This document shows positions 23,174 through 34,688 of a DNA stretch of 64,000 nt, in pieces. Numbering within the stretch: the stretch's first letter is position 1; every line of letters begins with the position of its first letter. The translations under genes and the position numbers were made by a program. The notes beneath the pieces were generated by a model that was given only the letters and a program-made list of their open reading frames with translations, did not search any database and had not been told where the DNA came from. The DNA is from Lepiota brunneoincarnata (taxonomy: Eukaryota > Basidiomycota > Agaricomycetes > Agaricales > Agaricaceae), in the NCBI GenBank assembly GCA_023014365.1, contig JAEBUN010000010.1:1178001-1242000 (forward strand), in the 5' to 3' direction.

Positions 23174-25890
23174 GGTGGTAATAGAAAGTGTGTTGAGGGG
23201 GGTTGGGGGTAGAACTTGGAAGATGGGGTTGGGTGACACACTAGGGAACTTAAAAAAGTTGAAGTTCACCTTACTGGCGTCTAAATAAGCGCCCGTCCGT
23301 CGCAAAATTAATCAACACAATTCATAGTTATCTTTATTTTACAAGTCACAAGTTTTCTAACTATCTATCTAGCAGTCTCAAAAACAGGTATACTACAAAT
23401 GTCTTATCTGTGCTTTATTCAGGGGATCCTCCTGACTAGACCACAGATAGGACTAAATGAAGAACAGTAAATACTAATACAACATTGTATCTATGATGTG
23501 TACTGCAGGCGGGGTAAGGCAGGGGGAATGGCTAGATGGTGGTGGCAGTGGCTGTCTCTATGTAATTTCAGAGGTAGGATAAGTCAGTAGAGGGGTGAGG
23601 GACTGGGGGTGTAGACTTAGCTGGGGAGGTAGCCACTGGGGGTGATAGAGGCCAAGGGGGAAGGAGAATAAAATGTACCAAGCCACAAGTGGCTTGTTAT
23701 GCAGTGCATGCCCACTATGAACTCTCCTCCAGAGAGGAGACACTCTACAGCACTCTTCAATGTGTAGAGAGGTGGGGGCTTCTGCTCAAATGCACACCCT
23801 ATGTTGCCAGACAGGATGGCAATGTTTGAGGAGCACAGAATACCTCACCCACAAAAGTGGGGAGGGAGCCATCTTGATCTCACCTGCACACTGTATTGCA
23901 CATAGTCACCTCCACTGCTGGTGCACACAATGGTGAAAAGTGGATTACTTTACAAGATTGAAAATGAAGTTCATTAACAAGTTCACTAATTCCAACGTTA
24001 TAAGTTTGTGGGGGAGAGGTTGTTGCAGATCTCCAGAAATATATTCAATTCTAATGTTTTTAGGGTTTTGGTAAGTTATTCTCTTAGTCTCCAACTAGAC
24101 AGACAGTTGTCCTATCTGAATACAATGGGAGCTTTGATGGTCATTACTACATATATAATATGTTAACTAATATTGTCATGATTCAATAAGTCAGGCAAAA
24201 CGCAAGCTTTTGCAATCAGTGAACCTCCGTAGACTAGCAGATAACATGTTCTAATGGGCCCTAGCATACTACATCCTTTTCTCTTGACAATACTATAAAT
24301 TTACACTACCCAGCGAGATAGGCTTTTGACAAGCTCCTGCAGTAAGTGTCTTTAAGCTAGTAGGCCTAGCAGACAGCATTATCTAACAGGTCCTAGCACG
24401 CTACAGCTTCTGAACAATGCAATAAAACTTTATACTACTCAGTGAGACAGGCTTTTGGCAAGCTCCTGCAGTAAGTATCTCTAAACTAGATAGACCTAGT
24501 GGACAGCATTTTCAATGGGCCCTAGCATACCATATTCACTTCTCAATTAAACAGCTCTACAATTCAATGGTATACTTCTGAGGCAAGGCCTCTAAGAGGA
24601 ACCCAAAGAAACAGGAGTTAGTGAACTTTCTACTTAAGAACAGAAGAGTTGTATCAACTCATATTCAGCTCTTGAGTCAAGCAGAAAGGTCTGTCAATAT
24701 CTCAATTGTTTCAAAGGGTCTGGTTTTTAAGAGTATAACTCTTTAAGTCTCTGGTGGTCTATGACTGAAGAAAATTGCATAAAATTGCTTTGTATTCCTA
24801 TCCTAATCAACCATACAGTCAGGGGGGAGAAATAGGCAAGCAGTTTCTTGCCTCCCATGTAATTTACAGACAAGTTTTTATAACAATATACAATTAACTT
24901 ATGGGTATACCTGAAACAAGCCTTCAGCTTCATCATTTTATTGTCTCCTCATCATTTAGGAGCATCATTCTAGGAGTTCCAATATCAGTGACATAATTCG
25001 CTCTCAGAAACTTGCTACCTAAGTGCCTGGTTATTTATATCACAGCCAGTCGGGTTAGCAAGTTTCCTTGCTAATTCTTATCTAAGGGTTTTTATCTTTT
25101 TCTTGGATTCTCCACACCCAGGTTCTCAACCCTAATGTCCTAAAAGTCCACTTCCATAGCCTTCAGGCAGCAAACTAATATTAGAATTTAATTAGCTTGT
25201 TTCATTCTTATCAATCTTTATTTTCTAGTCCATCATTTCTGGTCTCTTTTGTTACTATGAGGGAGCATCCATCCCTGAGTACCCTCTTGGATACCCCCAT
25301 CTAATCTTTTATCTTTCAATACCATCAGAGCTGTTCCAAGGGAACATCCTTACCAGGAAATTAGCTAATTTCTAGATTCTCTTGTCAAGATTTGCTTCCA
25401 GAACCTGTTACTATGGCTAGGTACCATCTGAAGGTCATAAGTGCTACACCTCGTCCGCTTTCTAGGGCAGAAGCGAAGAAATGGGTCTTTTGTGTAGTCA
25501 TGAGTATCTTAACTAATATCTTAGTTAACACGGTATTGGATACAACACTTGGGTACATTCATACCAGAGTCATTCTTCCATAGCCTTATCACTAATAAGT
25601 TAGTTAACAGCACATTTTTACTTGTCTAGGTGTTCTGGTTCTGTTTCTGAGATGTCTGCCTTCACATATTTTAGATAGTATTCTAATCTCTCACACCCAG
25701 TGTCTGACCATGGCCATATACTGATATTATTTGGTATTGGAGAGTTAGTTACTTTATTAGCTAGTGATTTCACAAATGAAATGATTTTGTGGTGCAACAG
25801 CAGTTTCAGCTTCCATGACACAGGACATTGGTGACATGGAGTTCAAGGGGCTGGGAAAATCATTTCACGAGCAGGTACTTACTTTATAGG
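23174..25890. repeat. AT-rich intergenic stretch with a ~128-bp tandem repeat
   Basis: No gene was recognised. Between about 24210 and 24540 a unit of about 128 bp occurs about two and a half times; a marker string CAAGCTCCTGCAGTAAGT recurs near 24331 and 24459, and GGGCCCTAGCATAC recurs near 24256 and 24517. A TTTG microsatellite lies at about 25890-25912. Confidence 0.6.
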
Positions 25891-25939
25891 TTTGTTTGTT
25901 TGTTTGTTTGTTGGGATCCATTTGGGATCAGCTCATGGT

Positions 25940-27341
25940 TATAAATGTGTACTTTATGACTCCTATCCAACCTTCCACTAGCAAGTCAGTGAAGAAAATC
26001 TGGGGGAGGGATAAGAAAAAACAGTACCACAAAAACAAGGGACTAGTAGCATACATGAGAGCAAAATTCCATGCATGGAAAAAGCTCATTTTAACTCACA
26101 ACACATTAGTCTGAGCCTCCTGGGTCAAATTCAAGTCAACTACCAGATATTAAAAAGCCCAATCCTTGGAGAAATCATGAGTGAGAACAGACAAGTCTTG
26201 AAGAAAGAGAATGAAGCAGAGGAAAGGCATATCATGTGAATTCTCACTGCTGCTAGTCTCTGTCCTTGTGAGTCGGTCTCCCACACCTTTGCTTTTTTAT
26301 TTTTATTCAAGTCATTGCCCAGATGTTATTGACTGCAATGTAACAAACCTGGAGCCATCAAAAAAGATCATGTTAAAATCCAAACCCAATCCCAAGCATT
26401 TCACCAAGCCCACAACTATCATCAATAACCAAGGAAATATATTGGTATGGTATTTACCTAACCTCTTGCCCCAGAATCATCAGGTATAACATTCATTGTA
26501 CAACTATTATGAAGTGTAGCTTATAGTATTGAAACAGGATAATCTCCTCAGGGCAACAGATTTTATTCAACCTCAACTTGAGTGGTGTTTGGGCCAGGCT
26601 CAGACTTGGAGAAATGACCCTGCATCATTTCTCCAAGTCCCAGGTCAGAAGATGACTAGAGGTGTCCTGAACTTCTCACTGGGTTAGATTCCTGCTGGAC
26701 ATGCAGTGTGTATCCTCTCATTACTGATACTACACACCCAATTCATGCTCTACACTTATTACCAGAATAGTTCCAAGGCAAGACTGGTAACCTCTAGTAC
26801 ATTAAAAAAAAACACCAGTAGCAAAGAATGGCTCAAGATGATTCGGCCTTCAACTGACCTTCTCAACAAGGCACTCATGCTCACACACCCCACTCTCTAT
26901 GAATCAGGTCAAGCATCCTTGTCAAAACTGCGTGCATTACCTGAAACAAAGGACTATGCCAATGAGTGGCATTCCTGCTTCTCAGGGATAACAGTAATCC
27001 TTAACAGAATCACTGAAAGCCATAAGGATAGGGGAGCACACTGGACATGTTATGACCTCCTAGTAAGCCTTGGGACCCATGGTGATGACACTTGTTTGTC
27101 ACTACCAGAGTTAAAGATAACGCTTTTGTACCCCTCTGGTACTGGTGTTTTCCTATGTGGACATTTTCTAAAACATGGGGTTGGGCATTGGGAACATGGG
27201 GACAGGGTAGTATATGCCTTCTACATGAAAGAGGTGATATACAAGAAGTTAGGTGTGGAAATTCCTGGCTGGTCAAAGCAGTCAGACTTTGTTGAGAAAA
27301 TGGAGTTGAAGGAGGTAGATGGAATGCTTGTGGATGATTAA
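25940..27341 (+). CDS. TET/JBP-family 2-oxoglutarate/Fe(II) dioxygenase gene
   Basis: Exons: an N-terminal part before about 26267, 26312-26483, 26538-26705, 26766-27341. Introns 26484-26537 and 26706-26765 are clean and keep frame. The exon ending at 26483 contains 'NNQGNILVWYLPNLL'; the next contains 'GVLNFSLG', a TAG, then 'IPAGHA'. The last carries the metal-binding H-x-D ('ESHKDRGA', H at 27021-27023, D at 27027-27029), the distal H ('LKHGV', 27174-27176) and R in 'GDRVVYAFYM', the likely 2-oxoglutarate ligand. This is the catalytic set of fungal TET/JBP enzymes, which oxidise 5-methylcytosine and are known to have expanded with KDZ transposons in basidiomycetes. The TAG near 26680, where tryptophan is expected, suggests recent inactivation. 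The 5' end is uncertain; candidate coding text begins near 25940 and shows stops. Confidence 0.75.
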
Positions 27342-27349
27342 GACTTAGA

Positions 27350-28275
27350 ATATATCTTTAGATGCATGTGTGAAATTGTCCAGCTACTTGACTGATATGA
27401 TGGCAGCTGGGTAGTCAAGAAAGGTCAGTGGTGGCTCAACCAGGTGAATGGTGGCTGAAGCACTCAAGAGATTCAAGTCATTAGACTAGTAGAATATATC
27501 TATATGTGCATGTCTGAAGTCATCTAGCTAGAATAGTCAAGAAAGGTCAGCAGCAGCTCAACTGGGTGAATAGTGGCTGGAGCACTCAAGGGATTCAAGT
27601 CATTAAACTAATAGAATATATCCATACATGTGTGAAGTCATCTAGCTACTTGACTGACTGAATGACAGCTGAATAGTCAAGAAAGGTCTGCGGCAGCTCA
27701 ACCAGGTGAACGGTGGCTGGAGCACTCAAGTATTGACTATTCATCTTCAGTCAAGCAGCCAGATGACTCCACATGCACATATAGATTATCTATATTCTAC
27801 TAGTCCAATGACTTGAATCTCTTGAGTGCTCCAGCCACTGTTCACCCAGTTGAACCACCACTGACCTTTCTTGACTATTCTAGCTAGATGACTTCAGACA
27901 TGCACATATAGGTATATTCTACTAGTCTAATGACTTGAATCCCTTGAGTGTTCCAGCTGCCATTCACCCAGTTGAGCCACTGCTGACCTTTCTTGACTAT
28001 TCTAGCTAGATGACTTCAGACATGCACATATAGATATATCCTACTAGTCTAATGACTTGAATCTCTTGAGTGCTCCAGCCACCGTTCACCCAGTTGAGCT
28101 GCTGCTGATCTTTTGTGACTATTTAGCTGCTATTCAGTTGGTCAGGTAGCTGGATGGCTTGGATTTCTTGGCTGTTCTAGCTGCTGTTCACTAAGCTGAG
28201 CCACCACTTATCTTTCTTGACTATTTCAGCTGTTGTTCAGCCATTTAAATCACTGCATGACTTCACACATGGATT
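27350..28275. repeat. palindromic array of the ~144-bp minisatellite (left cluster)
   Basis: Units containing AATAGTCAAGAAAGGTC run forward from 27350 to about 27735 (about three copies). Their reverse complements run from about 27736 to 28275 (about four copies), making a large inverted repeat able to fold on itself. Each unit also has the string GAATATATCTATATGTGCAT or its complement. Confidence 0.85.
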
Positions 28276-28313
28276 TCAAATGGAACAAGACTCAAAAATA
28301 TGATTACTTAACA

Positions 28314-30799
28314 TTAGTTTGTACATATTCTACTTGTCTGGCCTCCCATCCTCATTGTCATTGTCATCCTCCTCCTCCTCCTCCTCATCATCATCATCAT
28401 CACCCTCCTCCTCCTCCACATCCTCATTGTCTGTGAATCCATTGCATTCCCTGTCCTTGCCCACTTTTCAGAGGCTATCCTTCTATCCTCTGCTTTCTCC
28501 AACATTTCTATCCATCTCTTCCTGTCCTTCTCCTGCCACTTCTTTACCCATCCTGATGTGAATGACTCTGCAAGCCTGTAGTTGCTCCTGGTCTGCATCT
28601 CCAGGGCCGTATGCAACCTGACTAGTTCTTCAGTCAGGTTGACTATCCTCTTGCTGTTCTCCTGGATAGCCTGCATTGGTGTTTGCACCAGGGTGGTGAA
28701 GTATGCAATGCAACAGGGATTAAATGACCCATGATCTTGAACCTATGCATATCACTTGTTAGCTGCTATGATAATCATCACATCTCAAAACTTACATTGT
28801 TTTGCATTGTACCAGAAATCCCAGTCACTGTTTCTGGCCTTGGTTCTGCCACCTGGGTGGCCTCTATCAGTGGCTGCCGAAAGAGTTGTGGCAAGGCCTC
28901 TGTGCCCCCCATTGGCAAGCCAGCAGCTTCACACCTGGCCTTTGCCTTCACACAAGGGGCACACTTTGTGATAGTGGGAGCTATAGCAACTTATTAGCAA
29001 AATAGTTCAATCAAAAGTATAATATTAGTACTACTCACCTGAGGACTCTTGACATGCCAACTGCTTGGTAAGGCATCACACACAGGGGTTATGCTCCCCT
29101 ATTTTATGTGGCCATTGTTCTCCCAGCCGCCACCCCTGCTCCCACCCTGACTGCTCCAATCTCATCCTTGCAGATAGTTCATCTGCTCTCCTTTGTTGAA
29201 TGAAGGGCCCTGTTTGCCCCTGCCCCCATACCAACCCCTCCGACTCCTCCAACTTCATCTATGCAGACTGATCGTCCACCCTTCTTTGTTCAATGGTAGG
29301 CCCTGCCTGCCCCTGCTCTCTCTCCCTCTTTTTTTTTTTTCTTTTTTTAAAATCTCCAATTTACAAGGTATAGGGCCCTCCTGTGAGGGAGGACCCTATT
29401 GCTTTGTGCTCTTGCGAGGCAAGCACCAGATGCACTGGACCCTGGAATCAACTTAGACTCTAACCTGACTTAGTCAGCCAGGAGAACCAACAGAGGATTT
29501 AGTGCTCTCTAGCCAGATTGCAGGAGACTGTCCCAGTTTGCTATGGCCCACGCTTCACCAGGGAGTTTGTATAGAGTGCCGGCTACTGGGGTTCCTGTTC
29601 CTGGGCAGGTGGTTCACTGGTGCCAACCAGTGTGGATCCCCACCTGTCCCAGGTCTCTGCCTTGCCCACAGCCAACTACGTTGCACTTCCAGGGGTCCAT
29701 AGGCCCCTAGTGTGGAGTTGTTTCAGCCCCAAGCCCATGCCATACACCATCGTGTGGAACACCCATTTGGGGATTGAACCCAGAGCATGCCCAGATGCAG
29801 TCCCATCCAGGAGTCTGCAGTGTGGACAGCAGACCTCCCCAATCAGCAACCCCTAAGAGAAGCCGTGGGTCACCACAGAACACCCAGCACCCCACCCTTT
29901 GCCATGGACCCAGGAACCTACTACTATGGACTAATGACCAGTACTCACCTGGGGTAAACCAGCAGCATGCCAGACCGGGCTTTCCCAATGTGGGGGGTTG
30001 CCTAGCCCCAATTGGGACATTTGACCTGTTTTTGTAATCTTCCCCCACTTACTGCACCCTGTGCTTTCGCTCCCTTATCGGGCACAGCTGATCTGGTCTG
30101 ATTGATATCAATCCAGATCTGCCACTTTGGGCTCCAATGATCTCTCCCCCAGATTTACCCCAGATCAGTGATTGCCAGCTGCCAAATTGAGAACTGAGAT
30201 CAAGGAGACCACCAAATTTCCTTGGAGATAGTTTACTCACCTGAAGAACCGAGCACACAGTAGTATCTGATGACAACCATGCAACCTTTCCCCACTTCAC
30301 AGGTATGGAGGGCAAGAGGGAATTGAACCCCCAACCTTTCTGGCAGCCATGCGCAGCCACCTCTCCCCATCTTTAGTGATCGAAACCACTGGGCTAGGGG
30401 GGCCCCATCTCTCTCCCTCTCCAATGCTTCCATCCTTATGCTTGCAGCATGTTCATCCACTCTCCTCTTCAATTGTTTCTCCCACCTCACCATTACCTGC
30501 TCCTCCATTTGAGCCCCAGTGCTATCATCATTGTTGTCATCATGCTCAGGTGCTGGGTGCTTTGATGGGCTGTGAGTGGCAGCAGCAGTGATAGTGGGTG
30601 GTTGGAGTGTTGGGTGGAAGGGGCCCAGGGTGGCAGGTTGGTGATAGGTTTGGCACAAGGGGCCTGGAGTGGGAGGTGGCTGGTAGGTTGGGTGCAAAGG
30701 ACCTGGGATAGGGGTGCCAGTTTGTCCTCCGGCTGTCCTGGTGCTGGCTGGCTTGATCCTTGAGGTGGCATGGGAGTTCATTTTGCAAGGGGATGACAT
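28314..30799 (-). pseudogene. Zn2Cys6-like coiled-coil protein gene, split by a SINE
   Basis: Exons: 30799-30408 joined to 29329-29039 across the SINE, 28980-28796, 28670-28314. Taking out 29330-30407 plus one 13-bp duplicate restores a single frame. Exon 1: Pro/Thr-rich start, then three heptad-like repeats around 'RRVDEHAASIRMEALERE', 'QRRVDDQSA' and 'QQRRADELSARMRLEQ', ending 'NPCV-stop-CLTKQLAC' (TGA from CGA). Exon 2: 'KCAPCVKAKARC'. The combined spacing is CX2CX6C-X10-CX2CX6C, with an intron (GTGAGT..GCTATAG) between the halves. Exon 3: a long coiled coil ('NSKRIVNLTEELVRLHTALE'), then a GAG/GAT-rich end that is acidic in one frame and Arg/Met-rich in the open one, implying a small frameshift. 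Same architecture as the antisense gene in Ty3-A. Confidence 0.7.
29330..30407 (-). mobile_element. SINE-like element with tRNA-type promoter and LINE-like tail
   Basis: It is flanked by the 13-bp direct repeat TCTCTCTCCCTCT (29317-29329 and 30408-30420). Read on the minus strand, the head contains an A-box TAGCCCAGTGG (30396-30386) and a B-box GGTTCAATTCC (30329-30319). The far end is TTGTAAATTGGAGATTTT followed by an A-rich tail (T-run at about 29330-29347). The LINEs at 50-60 kb end in a similar TATAAATTGTTGATTTC-A(n). At 1078 bp it is long for a SINE and may be a composite. A second tRNA-like B-box (minus-strand GGGTTCAATCC) sits near 29775-29785. The head recurs on the plus strand at 63730-64000. 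Confidence 0.72.
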
Positions 30800-31224
30800 A
30801 GTGTGTAGGGTGCAATGTTGGGGATTGAGATTGAGGATTTTGCACTTTTTATTATGTTTTCCTCCCTGTGGGAAGTGGGTTGTGGCATTGTAATCCTGCC
30901 CTCAGAGTCATAACTAAACTTTTTGAACTTGAGCTTAGCTTATTCTGTGAATCCTGCCTTGTTGCTATGTATTTGGTTGCTATGTACTGGTTGAGTTTGA
31001 GCTTATAGCTTAAATCTAGGCTCTCTTTTGCAAAATGTGCCTTCTTGCTTCACTTCCTTCACTATATTTAGATGACATTGCTGGTGACTAAATTTAATAC
31101 TTCTACTTTTGGAAACCCTCTCACTTTTCCCATTTGATCTATCTTTGCAGCCATGATATCTCAGGAAATCAATGATCCATACATAATATGCTTGGCATGG
31201 TAGCATATTGTACACTACTGTGCC

Positions 31225-31425
31225 TGTGCCTGCTGCGGCATTACCACACCCTACTGACATACATGCTGTGACACTACTGCACCCCACCACCATTGCTACT
31301 GTGACATACCGCACCCTACCACCATCACTACTGTGACATACCACACCCTACCACTATTGCTACTGTGACATACTGCACCCTACTGCTATCGCTACTGTGA
31401 CATTACTGTACCCCTACTGTGTCTG
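31225..31425 (+). repeat. 32-bp minisatellite
   Basis: About five imperfect copies of a 32-bp unit built on CTACTGTGACATACCGCACC. Confidence 0.75.
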
Positions 31426-31583
31426 CTGTAGTTATAAAATGGATTTGTGGAAGAGGACTTGAGTCTGAGCCTAACTGATAATATTTGGGGTGGTTGATCC
31501 ACTTGAATCCCAGGGTGCCACAGGCAGGAAATCATATAAGGAACAGAATTGCCAACTTCAATCTTCACAAGCCCACATCCACT

Positions 31584-32396
31584 ATGTCCTCCCCTCTTGA
31601 TCTCAAGCTTGATAGCATTTTTGAGATGCATCCTGAGTTAGCTGATCAGGTTTGGTACTTGGTGACCAAACTCAAGCAGCAAGACCAGGTGCAGTTGCCC
31701 ACTGTAACCTTGCCTGACCCTTCAAAGCAAAACATGGGGAGGTCACAAGATGAGGATAATAACAAGGTGGATGCAGCAGGTGTGGTGGATAGGGCAGGGC
31801 AGCAAGGCAGGGAGGAATGGGAGCAGAGAAGGAAAATGGGGGGGGGCAACCCTTGTGTTTGGTGTCTTAAACTGAAGCAGCCATGCCACCCAACTGACAG
31901 TGGGTATATGCGCTCTGGATGGATTGTGTGGCTTACAAGTTTACAGGGTATGGCATGACAAGGTGCATTTCATGTGTACAAGCAAAAAGGAAGTGTGAAT
32001 CCACAATGGACTTCAGGTTAGAAGATCGAACAGCTGAGGCTGTTCTCAATTGGGTCCCTCGGTACCAGCCAAAGCCCTCACTTTTGGCTCCTGCAGAAGC
32101 TTCCACCCCCATTACTGAATCAGAACTTGGTATTGCAGGAGCAATGGAGGGTGTTCTAAGTTACAGGGTGAACGATTATGAACTTGGGGGTAAGCTAACT
32201 CAAGAGGCTAGTGATTCAAAATCTCAGGTCACATATTACCAAAAATCTAATACAAAGGTCTGCAGATGCTGTCCTGGACAATGACTCTGAAAGGATTGAG
32301 CTATCTGAGGAGTATTTCAGGTATCAGATGGCTCTTGAAGAGTACTGCTTGAGTGACCAGAGGCTCCATGAAGTTTTATTTGGTACTAAATTGTAA
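31584..32396 (+). CDS. Zn2Cys6-like coiled-coil protein gene
   Basis: Exon 1, 31584-31903, from ATG ('MSSPLDLKLDSIFEMHPELA') through a Gln/Glu-rich stretch to 'NPCVWCLKLKQPC'. Intron 31904-31946 (43 nt, GTATAT..TTACAG). Exon 2 from 31947 gives 'RCISCVQAKRKC' in frame. The spliced spacing is CX2CX6C-X12-CX2CX6C. Exon 2 then reads 'AEAVLNWVPRYQPKPS' and reaches a stop at 32284, while the neighbouring frame holds a plausible coiled-coil ending ('ERIELSEEYFRYQMALEEY') to 32396. An unrecognised intron or a one-base shift near 32210-32280 would join them. It is divergent from the gene at 28314-30799 and is the only family member here without a stop in the cysteine cluster. Confidence 0.65.
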
Positions 32397-32539
32397 TATC
32401 ACCTATGGTCTTGGTTGGCCCATTCTTTCAGAAGTCAATTGTGTGAAGTAAGCAATCAGTAGCTAAAGAAATAAGTGAATATGAAAGTCATAAAGGTATA
32501 TCAAGAGAGTCAAGCAATTGACTTGTGAGTATTCTCTTC

Positions 32540-34075
32540 AAAATATATCTTATCTATACATGGATATGTGAAGTCATCCAGCTGCTTGGCTGACTGAACA
32601 GCAGCTGAATAGTCACAAAAGATCAGTGGTGGCTCAACCAGGTGAATGGTGGCTGGAACACTCAAGGGATTCAAGTCATTAGACTAGTAGAATATATCTA
32701 TATGTGCATGTCTGAAGTCATCTAGCTAGAATAGTCAAGAAAGGTCAGCAGTGGCTCAACTGGGTGAATGGCAGCTGGAACACTCAAGGGATTCAAGTCA
32801 TTAGACTAGTAGAATATATTTATATGTGCATGTCTGAAGTCGTCTAGCTACTTGACTGACTGAACAACAGCTGAATAGTCAAGAAAGGTCTGTGGTGGCT
32901 CAATTAGGTGAATGGCAGCTGGAGCACTCAAGAGATTCAAGTCATTAGACTAGTAGAATATATCTATACATGCATGTCTGAAGTCATCTAGCTACTTGAC
33001 TGACTGAACAACAGCTGAATAGTCAAGAAAGGTCTGTGGCAGCTCAACTGGGTGAACAGCGGCTAGAACACTCAGGAAATTCACATCATCTGACTAGCAG
33101 AATATATCTATATGTGCATGTGTCAAGCCATCCAGCTGCTTGACTGACCAAATGACAGCTGAATAGTCAAGAAAGGTCAGCGGCAGCTCAACCAGGTGAA
33201 TGGCAGCCAGAATACTCAAGGGATTCAAGTCATTAGACTAGTAGAATATATCTATATGTGCATGTCTGAAGTCGTCTAGCTACTTGACTGACTGAACGAC
33301 AGCTGAATAGTCAAGAAAGGTCTGTGGTGGCTCAATTAGGTGAATGGCAGCTGGAGCACTCAAGAGATTCAAGTCATTAGACTAGTAGAATATATCTATA
33401 TGTGCATGTCTGAAGTCGTCTAGCTACTTGACTGACTGAATGACAGCTGAATAGTCAAGAAAGGTCAGCGGCAGCTCAACCGGGTGAATGGCAGCCAGAA
33501 TACTCAAGGGATTCAAGTCATTAGACTAGTAGAATATATCTATATGTGCATGTCTGAAGTCGTCTAGCTACTTGACTGACTGAATGACAGCTGAATAGTC
33601 AAGAAAGGTCTGTGGCAGCTCAACCAGGTGAATGGTGGCTGGAACACTCAAGGGATTCAATTAGACTAGTAGAATATATCTATACGTGCATGTCTGAAGT
33701 CATCTAGCTACTTGACTGACTGAATGACAGCTAAATAGTCAAGAAAGGTCTGCGGCGGCTCAACCAGGTGAACAGTGGCTAGAACACTCAGGAAATTCAT
33801 GTCATCTGACTAGCAGAATATATCTATACATGCATGTGTCAAGCCATCCAGCTGCTTGACTGACTGAACGGCAGCTGAATAGTCATGAAAGGTCAGCAGC
33901 AGCTGGAATGGTCAGGAAATTCAAGTCATCTAAATAGTAGCATATGTATACTTGAATTCTCTACTGTTGTAGCCACCATTTGCCTGGTTAAGCTGCCGCT
34001 GACCTTTCATGACTATTCAACTACTATTCATTCAATTAAGCCACTGCATGACTTCACAAATAGACCCAAGTTAGT
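32540..34075. repeat. ~144-bp minisatellite array (right cluster)
   Basis: About ten head-to-tail units. The marker AATAGTCAAGAAAGGTC (with variants) recurs near 32597, 32728, 32872, 33015, 33160, 33304, 33448, 33592, 33735 and 33879, so the usual period is about 144 bp. A short inverted stretch at about 33960-34070 (CTGACCTTTCATGACTATTC) closes the array, as in the left cluster. Confidence 0.88.
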
Positions 34076-34688
34076 TAGAGCCCATTAGATTTTGTAGCCT
34101 TTTTTTCTAGTTTTCCTGTGCTATCAATCAAGCCACCACCTTTATTTTTGTGCATTGGTTGGGGCTCTTGAATTTTGTAGTAATTTCTTTAGTTTATCTA
34201 TGTCTCTGGTTGAACCACTGCCACTTACCAGAGTGCCACCCAGTTGTTGTACACCCTTTCCTAGGGGATGTCAATTGGTGGACACCAACTTTCACACCTT
34301 GTGTCCAATTTGATATAATGGGACCAAGCAAGTCAGCTTTCCTACTATATGAAGGAAAAGCATGAATGGGTGGTCAGGCCAAGTGCACTGACTGGTCAAG
34401 TAGGCAAGTACCTTCATTTTGGGAATTAGGGAGGTTGAAAGCTGGGACTGTTTGTGACCTTATCTAGTATGCCTCCTGATGGCTGAAGGACTCACTGCCT
34501 TGGGATAAGCCAGCATTGCTGCTATATGAAGGGGGGACATGAATGGGCAGCCAGTCCAAGTGTACTGACTAGTTAAGTAGGCAAGTACCTTCATTTTGGG
34601 AATTAGGAAGGTTGAAAGCTGGGACTGTTTGTGACCCTGTCTAATATACCTCCCAATGGTTGAGCCACCACCAATTATTAGAGTTCCA
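34076..34688 (+). repeat. flanking repeat copies (one complete, one cut by the KDZ element)
   Basis: Two similar blocks (about 34200-34480 and 34490-34688) share CTAGGGGATGTCAATTGGTG-type and TTTTGGGAATTAGG segments. The remaining part of the second block appears beyond the KDZ element at 49716-49985. No gene was seen. Confidence 0.7.

Noticed and set aside
27010..27276. Minus-strand frame opposite the TET/JBP exon
   Set aside because: Antisense shadow of the catalytic exon.
28314..28440. Met/Arg-rich protein tail
   Set aside because: Comes from GAG/GAT microsatellite codons read in a shifted frame; the other frame gives an acidic tail that is more plausible.
29774..30048. Coding frames within the SINE
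   Set aside because: No similarity to a protein family and the region behaves as a non-coding retroposon with its own target duplication.
32540..34075. CRISPR-like regular repeat array
   Set aside because: Units are ~144 bp with no short conserved repeat separated by unique spacers, and the organism is eukaryotic.
33885..34088. Short open frame at the end of the 144-bp array
   Set aside because: It is made of minisatellite sequence and a run-out; no conservation between units.
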